Below are positions 6,440 to 13,120 of a stretch of 14,566 nucleotides of DNA, in pieces. This DNA comes from GCA-2862585 sp963991165 (GTDB lineage Bacteria; Bacteroidota; Bacteroidia; Flavobacteriales; UBA7312). Position numbers and translations under genes: made by a program. Where the stretch lies: positions 1 through 14,566 of the forward strand of contig CAXDOW010000047.1 in assembly GCA_963991165.1 (NCBI GenBank), given 5' to 3'. Numbering within the stretch: the stretch's first letter is position 1; each line of letters opens with the position of its first letter. Below the pieces are notes generated by a model. The model saw only the letters and a list, made by a program, of their open reading frames with translations, searched no databases and was not told the DNA's origin.

Positions 6440-6452
6440 GTCTAAATTAGAC
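6440..6452. promoter_or_regulatory. Second copy of the palindrome core GTCTAA-A-TTAGAC
   Basis: The 6+1+6 inverted repeat is identical to the centre of the 5441-5465 palindrome and has the same distance to its downstream gene. The outer flanks differ (no AAACAT on the left). If the XRE protein binds the core, both lipoprotein genes share its control. A run of T after it (6454-6459) means it could also act as a weak terminator for the first gene. Confidence 0.5.
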
Positions 6453-6575
6453 ATTTTTTATAACAAGATTCTAAATTTATTCCTCTACATTCGTAAGCAA
6501 ATCAACACAAAGTGTGTTTGATAATAATTCAAATTTTATAGTTATGAAAAAATTATTTATTGGTCTTTTGTTCCT
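6440..6575 (+). repeat. Direct repeat copy 2: operator core, leader and signal-peptide start
   Basis: This is the second copy of the 136-bp module, 135 of 136 bases identical to 5447-5582. It begins two bases after the stop codon of the first lipoprotein gene (6436-6438). The left outer arm of the palindrome seen in copy 1 is therefore lost and replaced by coding sequence, and the repeat edge coincides with GTCTAAATTAGAC. This is what a tandem duplication or recombination with a breakpoint at the palindrome would leave. Confidence 0.95.
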
Positions 6576-7107
6576 AGCCTCTGTAGGAGCAACGTTCATT
6601 GGGTGTGAGCTACAAAATAATGAAGTGGAAATACCCAGGACTATGCACGAAAAATCTGCTGTCAATTCTAATTTTCAAAACATCATTAGTGAGGTTGAGC
6701 AGCTTGAGGAAGTCAAATCAATGGCGCTTGTCGATGAGCGTGTGTTCAAAACAGACTTCTACAAGATTTTAGTTCTCGATTTTGAGTCTTCAGAATCTAG
6801 TTCGTCGGTTTTGATTGTTCTTCATTTAGACGATGGTTATGCTACACTGACAGATAGTAGGTCCGTTCGATTTGTAAATATACAAGAAGGACTCAATATT
6901 TCGGGCGAAATTGAAGTCGTCTCAGATGATGAAACACCCTTTGAAATAAATGGGGGCAAGACTACTGTACTTGTCTGTAGTGGTGGGTGTTGCTTTTGGT
7001 CACAAGTTTCAACTACCCATTTTCTTTGTGATTGTATTGGTGTAGTTTCAGTAGATATTTCAACTGGATCGGGTTGTAAGGTAAATGTTAGTTCTGGAAA
7101 AAGGTAA
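6544..7107 (+). CDS. Paralogous-leader cysteine-containing lipoprotein, function unknown
   Basis: This 187-aa lipoprotein starts at ATG 6544. Its signal peptide MKKLFIGLLFLASVGATFIGC (lipidated Cys21) is nearly identical to that of the upstream gene. The mature sequence is otherwise different. An acidic, serine-rich segment (about 45-130) leads to PFEINGG (132-138), which parallels FFQMNGG in the first lipoprotein just before its first cysteine motif. It then has its own cysteine cluster: C145, C149, C150, C162, C164 and C178. The spacing does not match the six-cysteine motif of the neighbour, so this may be a diverged or unrelated cargo behind the same leader. No family is recognised. It ends 88 bases before a strong terminator at 7196-7229. 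Confidence 0.78.
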   Translation: MKKLFIGLLFLASVGATFIGCELQNNEVEIPRTMHEKSAVNSNFQNIISEVEQLEEVKSMALVDERVFKTDFYKILVLDFESSESSSSVLIVLHLDDGYATLTDSRSVRFVNIQEGLNISGEIEVVSDDETPFEINGGKTTVLVCSGGCCFWSQVSTTHFLCDCIGVVSVDISTGSGCKVNVSSGKR

Positions 7108-7195
7108 AGATTATTTTATTTGGTTCATAGCTTGGTGTCTAGCAATGAAAATGAAAACTAAACACGTCTTTTTCTTAAACCAAATATATATCCTT

Positions 7196-7229
7196 AAAAA
7201 GCTCATCGGATTTTCTGATGAGCTTTTTT
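7196..7229. terminator. Strong bidirectional terminator between the lipoproteins and the cbb3 locus
   Basis: AAAAAGCTCATCGGA (7196-7210) pairs with TCTGATGAGCTTTTT (7214-7228) around a TTT loop, with one G-T pair. The T-run follows on the plus strand, and the A-run at the start gives a T-run on the minus strand. It lies between genes that converge (7107 plus, 7274 minus), so it can serve both. Confidence 0.88.
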
Positions 7230-7273
7230 ATGCTAATGAAAAATAAAATAACCTAGTATTACTTGGCTATTTT

Positions 7274-7987
7274 TTAATGGCACTTACTGTCTGAGGGTAC
7301 GGGCGATAGAGTCTGAGTAGGAGGGCTAAGGAAAGGAATGTCAAGGTTCAAGCCTCTAAGAATAAATAAAAGAGCTATAATCACAATAAGAACAGGGATT
7401 AGTTTTTTGAATTTGTTTCTTAGCGATATGCTAATCCAGTTTCCTGCCAATGAGGTAAGCAACATTAGAGGGATAGTTCCCATTCCAAAGACAATCATGT
7501 ATCCCATTGCTCCGGTGATGGAGCCAGAAACCAATGCACCCATGATAGCAACGTAAATCAAACCACAGGGTAAGAACCCATTTAAGATACCTATGGCAAA
7601 TAGATTTTTGATAGAGCTTTTGTTAAACAGTATGGAAAGTTTAAATCGTATTACTGAAAGTATTCGATGGGCGATTCCTATTCTTGCAGTCAGGGCTGGA
7701 AGTTTGAAAAAAACCGAAGCTAGCATAATGATGCCAACACCAATAGACATTCCTTGTTGTAGGCCAGCCATAGAAAAACCACTACCGATAATTCCAAAAA
7801 TAGCACCTAAAAAAGAGTAGGTTACCACACGTCCTAGGCTATACGACCAAAGAGCTACCATTTTTTGAGTAAAGCGTGAATTGCCCAAAGGCAACGCTAA
7901 TGCAATGGGGCCACACATGCCAATGCAATGTAAGCCACCGACAAATCCGAGCATAAATGCTGATGTAAGATTTATCCAACTATCCAT
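7274..7987 (-). CDS. UreH/SafE-like (sulfite exporter TauE/SafE-annotated) membrane protein of the cbb3 locus
   Basis: This 237-aa protein has about six membrane helices. It has the signature LGFVGGLHCIGMCGPIALALPLG (13-35) with His20, Cys21 and Cys25, and a second half beginning NGFLPCGLIYVAIMGAL (136-152) with Cys141. This is the UreH/DsbD-like group usually annotated sulfite exporter TauE/SafE. Homologues commonly end cco operons in Bacteroidota. The paired Cys in membrane helices fits metal or thiol handling, and a role in copper supply to the oxidase is inference. The final SKCH adds another possible ligand pair. Its start overlaps the end of ccoH by 16 bases, and it is the last gene of the operon. 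Confidence 0.85.
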   Translation of the reverse strand: MDSWINLTSAFMLGFVGGLHCIGMCGPIALALPLGNSRFTQKMVALWSYSLGRVVTYSFLGAIFGIIGSGFSMAGLQQGMSIGVGIIMLASVFFKLPALTARIGIAHRILSVIRFKLSILFNKSSIKNLFAIGILNGFLPCGLIYVAIMGALVSGSITGAMGYMIVFGMGTIPLMLLTSLAGNWISISLRNKFKKLIPVLIVIIALLFILRGLNLDIPFLSPPTQTLSPVPSDSKCH

Positions 7988-8409
7988 ACACTTTCGGTAT
8001 AAAAATCCTGCTGCGTAGTTTTACCTTTAAATGAGACTTTCCATTTTCCTCTTTCAAAATCTGCAACATTCAAACACGGCTGATCTTTATCATACTCAAA
8101 ACTTTGGTCAAGTTCTGAATCTGAAGCCCTGTATAAGTATATGTGTCCATGTACTAAAATGATGGAGTCCGGAATAATGAGACAAATTTCCGAAGTGTTT
8201 TTTTTCCAAAAAATACCTGCATCATTAGCATTGATTTTTTGTTGGATAACCTGCTGATAAGCTAACTCTTTTTCATAATAATTGTCGCTCACAAGTTGGT
8301 GGTCTTCATTGGCACTAAAATATACCAATGTCCCCATAAGAATGAAAAAAAGAGAAAAGACGATACCCATTATCCATCCCCAACTTAAGAAGGTGTTTTT
8401 TTTTGTCAT
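7972..8409 (-). CDS. ccoH: FixH/CcoH family cbb3 oxidase assembly protein
   Basis: This 145-aa protein has one N-terminal membrane helix (about 9-31), then the FixH family signature LVSDNYYEKELAYQQVIQ (39-56), and a beta-rich periplasmic domain ending in FYTESVWIVG. CcoH is needed for assembly and stability of cbb3 oxidase and contacts CcoN in characterised systems. The start overlaps ccoG by 4 bases (8406-8409) and the end overlaps the UreH-like gene by 16, so it is clearly part of the operon. Two cysteines (in SEICLI and QPCLNV) are in the periplasmic part and might pair. The length is normal for the Bacteroidota form. Confidence 0.85.
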   Translation of the reverse strand: MTKKNTFLSWGWIMGIVFSLFFILMGTLVYFSANEDHQLVSDNYYEKELAYQQVIQQKINANDAGIFWKKNTSEICLIIPDSIILVHGHIYLYRASDSELDQSFEYDKDQPCLNVADFERGKWKVSFKGKTTQQDFYTESVWIVG

Positions 8410-9815
8410 GGTTTTGGTCCTATAAAAGAGGTGTTTATAATATCTAATGGTTGTCCATTTGAGTAAACTCCCAATTGAATGGTTGTTTTGGCTGATGTTA
8501 AATCCGACTTGTTTAATTTGACGAATACGGATCCTTTTAAAATACCTTGTGCTTGTACTTCAAGCTGTTGCAATCCAATTATTTGAATGATACCTTGATG
8601 CGATTCTAGTTCGAATTCTACTTGTTGATTATTTAAGGATTTATTCAAAACCTCAAAGGTGTACAGATTGCTAATGAGGCCGTTTTCCTCTTGGTATAAT
8701 TGACCAGGAACCCTTAAAAATATAGTCTCAACTTTTGTTCTGCTAGTTAGTAATACAATCAACAAGCTAAGTAACAAGACTAAGACACCCATATATGCTT
8801 TAACTCTACTTGTGAATAGTTGTTTTTTATGTTTAGCAATATTATTTTCTGAGTTATAAGAAATGAGTCCTTTTTCTAGTCCCACCTTTTCCATGATTTG
8901 GTCACATGCATCAATACACGCCGTACAATTGACGCATTCGAGTTGAGTGCCATTTCTGATGTCAATACCAGTTGGACACACATCAACGCATTGATGACAG
9001 TCTATACAGTCTCCTTTATCAGCGACAGCTCTTATTTCATTTTTTTTAAATTTTGCTCTGTTCTCGCCCCTCATGTAGTTATAAATTATCTGAATGGTAT
9101 TGCTGTCTTGCATGACGCCTTGCAAACGGCCGTAGGGGCAAACTACAATACATACTTGTTCTCTGAACCAAGAAAAGACAAAGAAAAAGACGGTAGTAAA
9201 AATTAAAATAGAACTGAGCCCAGAAAGGTGATTCTTAGGATCATCTGCTATTATGTTGAATAATTCATCTGAGCCAATAATGTATGCCAAAAATGTATTA
9301 GCTATCAAAAAAGAAATACCATAAAAGAGGGCGAATTTTGTTCCTTTTTTCCATATTTTTTCCCAAACCCATGGCATTTTGTTGAGTCGTTTTTGTTGTC
9401 CAGAATCTCCTTCAATAAGGTATTCGATTCTTCGAAAAACTAACTCCATAAATATGGTTTGAGGGCAAGCCCATCCACACCAAATTCGTCCCAGAACCAC
9501 CGTAAAGAGAATAATAAATACAACAAAAGTTATCATTGCAAGAAAAAACAAATGGAAGTCTTGTGGCCAAAAGACTAATCCGAAAACAATGAATTTTCTC
9601 TCGAGTATGTTTAGTAGAAGTATGGGTTGACCAGATATTCTAAGATAAGGGCCTACAAATAACAATACCAAAAGTATCGAACTGATCCATATTCTCAGTT
9701 GATAGTATTTCCCCTTTGGTTTTTTGGGGTAAATCCAATTTCTTTTTCCCTTTTCATCAATGGTGTTTATACTATCTCTGAATGATTCCGTATGGTCACT
9801 TTTTGATGATTGCAT
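8406..9815 (-). CDS. ccoG: Cytochrome c oxidase accessory protein CcoG (FixG/RdxA), membrane ferredoxin
   Basis: This 469-aa protein matches CcoG in length and layout. Membrane helices lie at about 42-58, 90-108, 160-182, 200-216 and 341-357. Cysteine pairs CGWAC (113-117) and CIVVC (222-226) flank the helices. Two [4Fe-4S] motifs follow: C270-x2-C273-x2-C276-x3-C280-P and C294-x2-C297-x2-C300-x3-C304. The C-terminal portion (about 360-469) is the periplasmic Ig-like FixG domain. CcoG is linked to reducing Cu(II) so that copper can be inserted into CcoN. It starts 10 bases after the ccoP stop. All expected cysteines are present, so it should be functional. Confidence 0.95.
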   Translation of the reverse strand: MQSSKSDHTESFRDSINTIDEKGKRNWIYPKKPKGKYYQLRIWISSILLVLLFVGPYLRISGQPILLLNILERKFIVFGLVFWPQDFHLFFLAMITFVVFIILFTVVLGRIWCGWACPQTIFMELVFRRIEYLIEGDSGQQKRLNKMPWVWEKIWKKGTKFALFYGISFLIANTFLAYIIGSDELFNIIADDPKNHLSGLSSILIFTTVFFFVFSWFREQVCIVVCPYGRLQGVMQDSNTIQIIYNYMRGENRAKFKKNEIRAVADKGDCIDCHQCVDVCPTGIDIRNGTQLECVNCTACIDACDQIMEKVGLEKGLISYNSENNIAKHKKQLFTSRVKAYMGVLVLLLSLLIVLLTSRTKVETIFLRVPGQLYQEENGLISNLYTFEVLNKSLNNQQVEFELESHQGIIQIIGLQQLEVQAQGILKGSVFVKLNKSDLTSAKTTIQLGVYSNGQPLDIINTSFIGPKP

Positions 9816-9825
9816 TAATTACGTA

Positions 9826-10563
9826 TTATTCAGAATATAACTCTCCCTCAGCAGCTTTTCCTGGTACTTCTTCTAAGGTCATTATATAACTCGTCACATC
9901 TTGAATTTGAGTTGGGTTTAGTAAAGCACTCCAGGCAATCATGCCTTTTTCAGGTACACCATCTTGAATAGTTTTGTAGATGGCACTGAAACTGCCTCCA
10001 TGTATCCAATATTGGTCGGTCAGGTTTGGACCAACGGTACCTCCGCCGTCAGGGCCATGACACGCCAAACAATTGGTGTCAAAAACCTGTTTTCCACTGG
10101 CTAATGATTTATCATCTTCACTGACCATCATATCGTCTTCGTTTATGATTACCACGTTATTTTTGGCAGCTTCTTCGGCAATAGCCATTACTTCTTGATA
10201 TTCATCAATTGAGAGGGGACTACTTTTTAGGACATGATAATCTACCATATAGAATATTGAAAAAAATATGGTAAGGTAAAAACCATACAACCACCATGTT
10301 GGCAAATCATTATCCAGTTCTTCAATGCCGTCATAATTGTGATTCATCAGCGCATTGTCCTCTTCTTGTTCCAATACTTTAAATTCATTAGCCATTTTGT
10401 TGCCATAGAAAATGATCCATGTGGCAAAGAGTAGAAAAGTAAACATTGGTATGAGCCAAGTTAATGATCGCATTGTCAATCCAACTTCTAAAAGAGTTTG
10501 AGCCTTGGACTGATAACTTAATAGTAATAAGGTTGTTAATAGGGGTGTGATTTTTGTATTCAT
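9826..10563 (-). CDS. ccoP: cbb3 oxidase subunit CcoP, mono-heme form
   Basis: This 245-aa protein starts with an apparent signal or membrane segment (1-22) and a helix at about 34-54. The FixP N-terminal block NDLPTWWLYGFYLTIFFSIFYMVDYHVL follows at 85-112. After an acidic linker comes one cytochrome c domain with heme motif C165-L-A-C168-H169, GPNLTDQYW (178-186) and the likely axial Met208 (EKGMIAW). Canonical CcoP is di-heme; here there is only one CxxCH, a form common in Bacteroidota. It passes electrons from soluble donors to CcoO. Its start overlaps ccoQ by 4 bases (10560-10563). Confidence 0.94.
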   Translation of the reverse strand: MNTKITPLLTTLLLLSYQSKAQTLLEVGLTMRSLTWLIPMFTFLLFATWIIFYGNKMANEFKVLEQEEDNALMNHNYDGIEELDNDLPTWWLYGFYLTIFFSIFYMVDYHVLKSSPLSIDEYQEVMAIAEEAAKNNVVIINEDDMMVSEDDKSLASGKQVFDTNCLACHGPDGGGTVGPNLTDQYWIHGGSFSAIYKTIQDGVPEKGMIAWSALLNPTQIQDVTSYIMTLEEVPGKAAEGELYSE

Positions 10564-10757
10564 CGTTTCATGTTTTGATGGTCAGAAATGGTGTTGTCTA
10601 ATGGCATTTTTTCTAATTCAGAAATGTATGTTTTTCGCACACTAAAGGCCCATATAGTAAAATATAAAAAGACCAACATAAACAGTATGAGAGCTAGCAG
10701 TGGGAAAAGTTCTATATTCTCAATACTTGCCATATGGTGTTTTACGAATTTTAGCAT
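10560..10757 (-). CDS. ccoQ: Small membrane subunit CcoQ/FixQ-like
   Basis: This 65-aa protein has a single helix (about 17-39, FPLLALILFMLVFLYFTIWAF) followed by a charged cytoplasmic tail. Position and topology are those of CcoQ, the small subunit between CcoNO and CcoP that stabilises the complex. Sequence conservation in this family is low, so the call depends largely on context. The ATG overlaps the ccoNO stop as TAATG (10759-10755), and its stop overlaps the start of ccoP. Confidence 0.82.
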   Translation of the reverse strand: MLKFVKHHMASIENIELFPLLALILFMLVFLYFTIWAFSVRKTYISELEKMPLDNTISDHQNMKR

Positions 10758-12883
10758 TATTTTTCTTTCTTTATGTCGGTTCCTAATCTTTGCATATAGG
10801 CGATGAGTGCGATAATTTCTTTTTTGTCGTCAATTTCTGTGACGGGGTCTTGAAGTTGCATTCGCAAATCTTTTGCAATTTCTTGCGCTTGAAGTCGTAA
10901 AAGTTGCTCGGCTTGCTTTTCAAAGCCCACTTCATATGGAACTCCCAACTTTTTCATGGCCACAATTTTTTTACTTGTTAACGATACATCCAAATCATTT
11001 TCAAACAGCCATTGATACCTTGGCATGATAGAGCCGGGAGAGGTCATTGTAGGATCATACATATGGTTGAAGTGCCATGCGTGATTGTATTTTTTTCCAA
11101 TTCTATGTAAATCTGGACCAGTTCGTTTTGAACCCCACAGGTGAGGATGGTCATAAACAAATTCGCCTGCTTTGGAATATTCTCCGTAGCGTTCGGTTTC
11201 TGATCGCAAGGGACGAATCATTTGTGAATGACAGGCATTACACCCTTCTCTAATATATAAATCTCTTCCCTCAAGTTCTAGAGGGGTGTAAGGTTTAACA
11301 CTAGAAATTGTTGGCACATTAGATTCTACCACCATAGTAGGGACTAACTCAACAAGTGTTCCTACTAAAATTGCTAAAAGTGAAAATACGAGCATTTGTA
11401 TGGGTCTTTTTTCAATCCACCTGTGCCAATGCTCTCTTTTGTGCTTTGCCTTTTCGTTGGTAAGTGCGGGAGCTTCGGAGAATTCATCACTTACTAAGGT
11501 TGCTCCTTTGATGGTATTTCTAATGTTAACAACCATAATGAAAACACCAATCAAATACAGTAGCCCACCTAAAGAACGAGTCACGTACATTGGGATTATT
11601 TGTGTTACAGTCTCCAAGAAATTACCATAAGCTAAATAACCATCAGCTGTAAATTCCTTCCACATTAGTGATTGAGTAAAACCAGCCCAATACATTGGTA
11701 AAGCCCAAAAAATTATACCTAGTGTGCCGACCCAAAAATGCATGTTGGCTAGTTTCTTAGAATAGATTTTAGTGTTGTATATTCTAGGAATAAGCCAATA
11801 AAACATACCGAATATTAAAAAACCGTTCCATCCTAATGTACCAATGTGTACGTGGGCAGGAATCCAATCCGTGTAATGTGCAATGGCATTAATATTTTTT
11901 AGCGACAGCATGGGGCCTTCAAATGTGGCCATGCCATAGGCCGTAATGGCCACGACAAAAAACTTCAAAACAGCATCTTCTCGCACCTTATCCCATACAC
12001 CTCTAAGAGTAAGAAGTCCGTTTATCATTCCACCCCAAGAGGGAGCAATTAGCATTACAGAAAAAACAGTTCCTAAACTTTGAGCCCAATCTGGTAGGGC
12101 AGTATATAACAAATGGTGTGGCCCAGCCCATATGTATAAGAATATTAAGGCCCAAAAGTGAATAATTGACAAACGATAAGAATAGACAGGACGATTAGCC
12201 GCTTTGGGTACAAAGTAGTACATTAGACCAAGTACTGGCGTTGTCAGAAAAAAGGCCACGGCATTATGCCCATACCACCATTGAACTAGAGCATCTTGAA
12301 CCCCTGCATAAATCGAGTAGGATTTGAATAACGACACTGGTAATTCCAGATTGTTCACAATATGTAATACAGCAACAGTAACAAATGTGGCGATATAAAA
12401 CCAGATGGCTACATATAAGTGTTTTTCTCTTCGTTTAAGAATAGTGCCAAACATATTCCAACCAAACACTACCCATATAAGCGTAATGGCAATGTCTATG
12501 GGCCATTCTAGTTCGGCATACTCTTTACTTGAAGTAATTCCAAGTGGGAGGGTAATAGCTGCCAATACAATAATGAACTGCCATCCCCAAAAATGAATAT
12601 TGCTCAGCACATCACTGTACATTCTTGACTTGAGGAGTCTTTGTAATGAGTAATAAACTCCTGCGAAAATGGCATTTCCTACAAAGGCGAAAATAACAGC
12701 ATTGGTATGCAATGCACGAATTCTTCCATAGGTAAGCCAAGGAATATCAAAGTTGAGGTCTGGAAGGTATAGTTGAAGGGCTATGACGAACCCCACTAAC
12801 ATTCCTATTGCTCCCCAAAAAACAGAAGCGAAACTAAAGTTTCTGACAATTCGGTTGTCATAATAAAACGTTTCTAAACTCAT
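10757..12883 (-). CDS. ccoNO: Fused cbb3 oxidase subunits I and II (CcoN-CcoO)
   Basis: This 708-aa protein joins the catalytic subunit to the mono-heme subunit. The CcoN part (about 1-460, twelve or so helices) has the heme b ligand His59 (RALHTN) and CuB ligands His206 (WWYGHN) and His256/His257 (AGPHH). It also has Tyr250 where the cross-linked tyrosine belongs, Glu322 (FEGPM), and His344/His346 (PAHVHIG) for the hemes b3 and b. A cytoplasmic linker (461-495) and a new helix (about 496-512) lead to CcoO, with heme c motif C548-N-A-C551-H552 and probable Met620 ligand (GSIMPRY). The enzyme reduces oxygen to water with high affinity and pumps protons. All key residues are present. The fused form is usual in Bacteroidota. 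It starts by ATGA overlap with ccoS. Confidence 0.97.
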   Translation of the reverse strand: MSLETFYYDNRIVRNFSFASVFWGAIGMLVGFVIALQLYLPDLNFDIPWLTYGRIRALHTNAVIFAFVGNAIFAGVYYSLQRLLKSRMYSDVLSNIHFWGWQFIIVLAAITLPLGITSSKEYAELEWPIDIAITLIWVVFGWNMFGTILKRREKHLYVAIWFYIATFVTVAVLHIVNNLELPVSLFKSYSIYAGVQDALVQWWYGHNAVAFFLTTPVLGLMYYFVPKAANRPVYSYRLSIIHFWALIFLYIWAGPHHLLYTALPDWAQSLGTVFSVMLIAPSWGGMINGLLTLRGVWDKVREDAVLKFFVVAITAYGMATFEGPMLSLKNINAIAHYTDWIPAHVHIGTLGWNGFLIFGMFYWLIPRIYNTKIYSKKLANMHFWVGTLGIIFWALPMYWAGFTQSLMWKEFTADGYLAYGNFLETVTQIIPMYVTRSLGGLLYLIGVFIMVVNIRNTIKGATLVSDEFSEAPALTNEKAKHKREHWHRWIEKRPIQMLVFSLLAILVGTLVELVPTMVVESNVPTISSVKPYTPLELEGRDLYIREGCNACHSQMIRPLRSETERYGEYSKAGEFVYDHPHLWGSKRTGPDLHRIGKKYNHAWHFNHMYDPTMTSPGSIMPRYQWLFENDLDVSLTSKKIVAMKKLGVPYEVGFEKQAEQLLRLQAQEIAKDLRMQLQDPVTEIDDKKEIIALIAYMQRLGTDIKKEK

Positions 12884-13044
12884 GATTTATCGTTTTTTTT
12901 ATTGGTTTTATTTTCAAATAAAATTCGAATCGATGGCGTGTAGTCGTCTTCTAGTTGTCCGCTTTTAACAAACCAGATGAAAGCAAAAAGAAATCCAATG
13001 GCAAGTGTCAAACTGACAATCACTAAAATGAATAACACACTCAT
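12880..13044 (-). CDS. ccoS: cbb3 oxidase assembly protein CcoS
   Basis: This short gene encodes 54 aa: MSVLFILVIVSLTLAIGFLF, then AFIWFVKSGQLEDDYTPSIR and ILFENKTNKKNDKS. The N-terminal helix followed by W-x-x-K-S-GQ-x-DD-x-x-x-P-x-x-RIL is the CcoS signature. CcoS is needed for cofactor insertion into CcoN. Its stop overlaps the ccoNO start as ATGA (12883-12880). It follows the ccoI stop after 66 bases, a gap that holds a palindrome and a possible promoter. Confidence 0.93.
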   Translation of the reverse strand: MSVLFILVIVSLTLAIGFLFAFIWFVKSGQLEDDYTPSIRILFENKTNKKNDKS

Positions 13045-13070
13045 TCGTTCTATGAAATTAGTTTATAGGA

Positions 13071-13078
13071 CAAAAGTG
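13071..13078 (-). promoter_or_regulatory. Candidate -7 box in front of ccoS
   Basis: Read on the minus strand this is CACTTTTG, 7 of 8 positions of TAnnTTTG, 26 bases upstream of the ccoS ATG. It would place transcription start near 13066. The palindrome at 13095-13120 would then be centred close to -42, the position used by activators of the FNR/CRP type. The box itself is a weak match. Confidence 0.35.
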
Positions 13079-13094
13079 TTAGATAAATCAATCT

Positions 13095-13120
13095 AAAAGT
13101 ATGATGTCAATCATACTTTT
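13095..13120. promoter_or_regulatory. Perfect 11-bp inverted repeat at the ccoI/ccoS junction (FNR-like site or terminator)
   Basis: AAAAGTATGAT (13095-13105) pairs with ATCATACTTTT (13110-13120) around a 4-base spacer; the repeat covers the last codons of ccoI. On the minus strand its centre reads ATGAT-TGAC-ATCAT, which is close to the FNR consensus TTGAT-N4-ATCAA, including the 4-base spacer. It lies 51 bases upstream of the ccoS start. The same hairpin ends in TTTT on the minus strand and could instead be a weak terminator or attenuator after ccoI. Confidence 0.5.

Noticed and set aside
7245..7273. Second hairpin AAAATAACC/GGCTATTTT just after the UreH-like gene
   Set aside because: The stem is interrupted by an A-C mismatch and has an 11-base loop. 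The stronger bidirectional hairpin at 7196-7229 is enough to explain termination.
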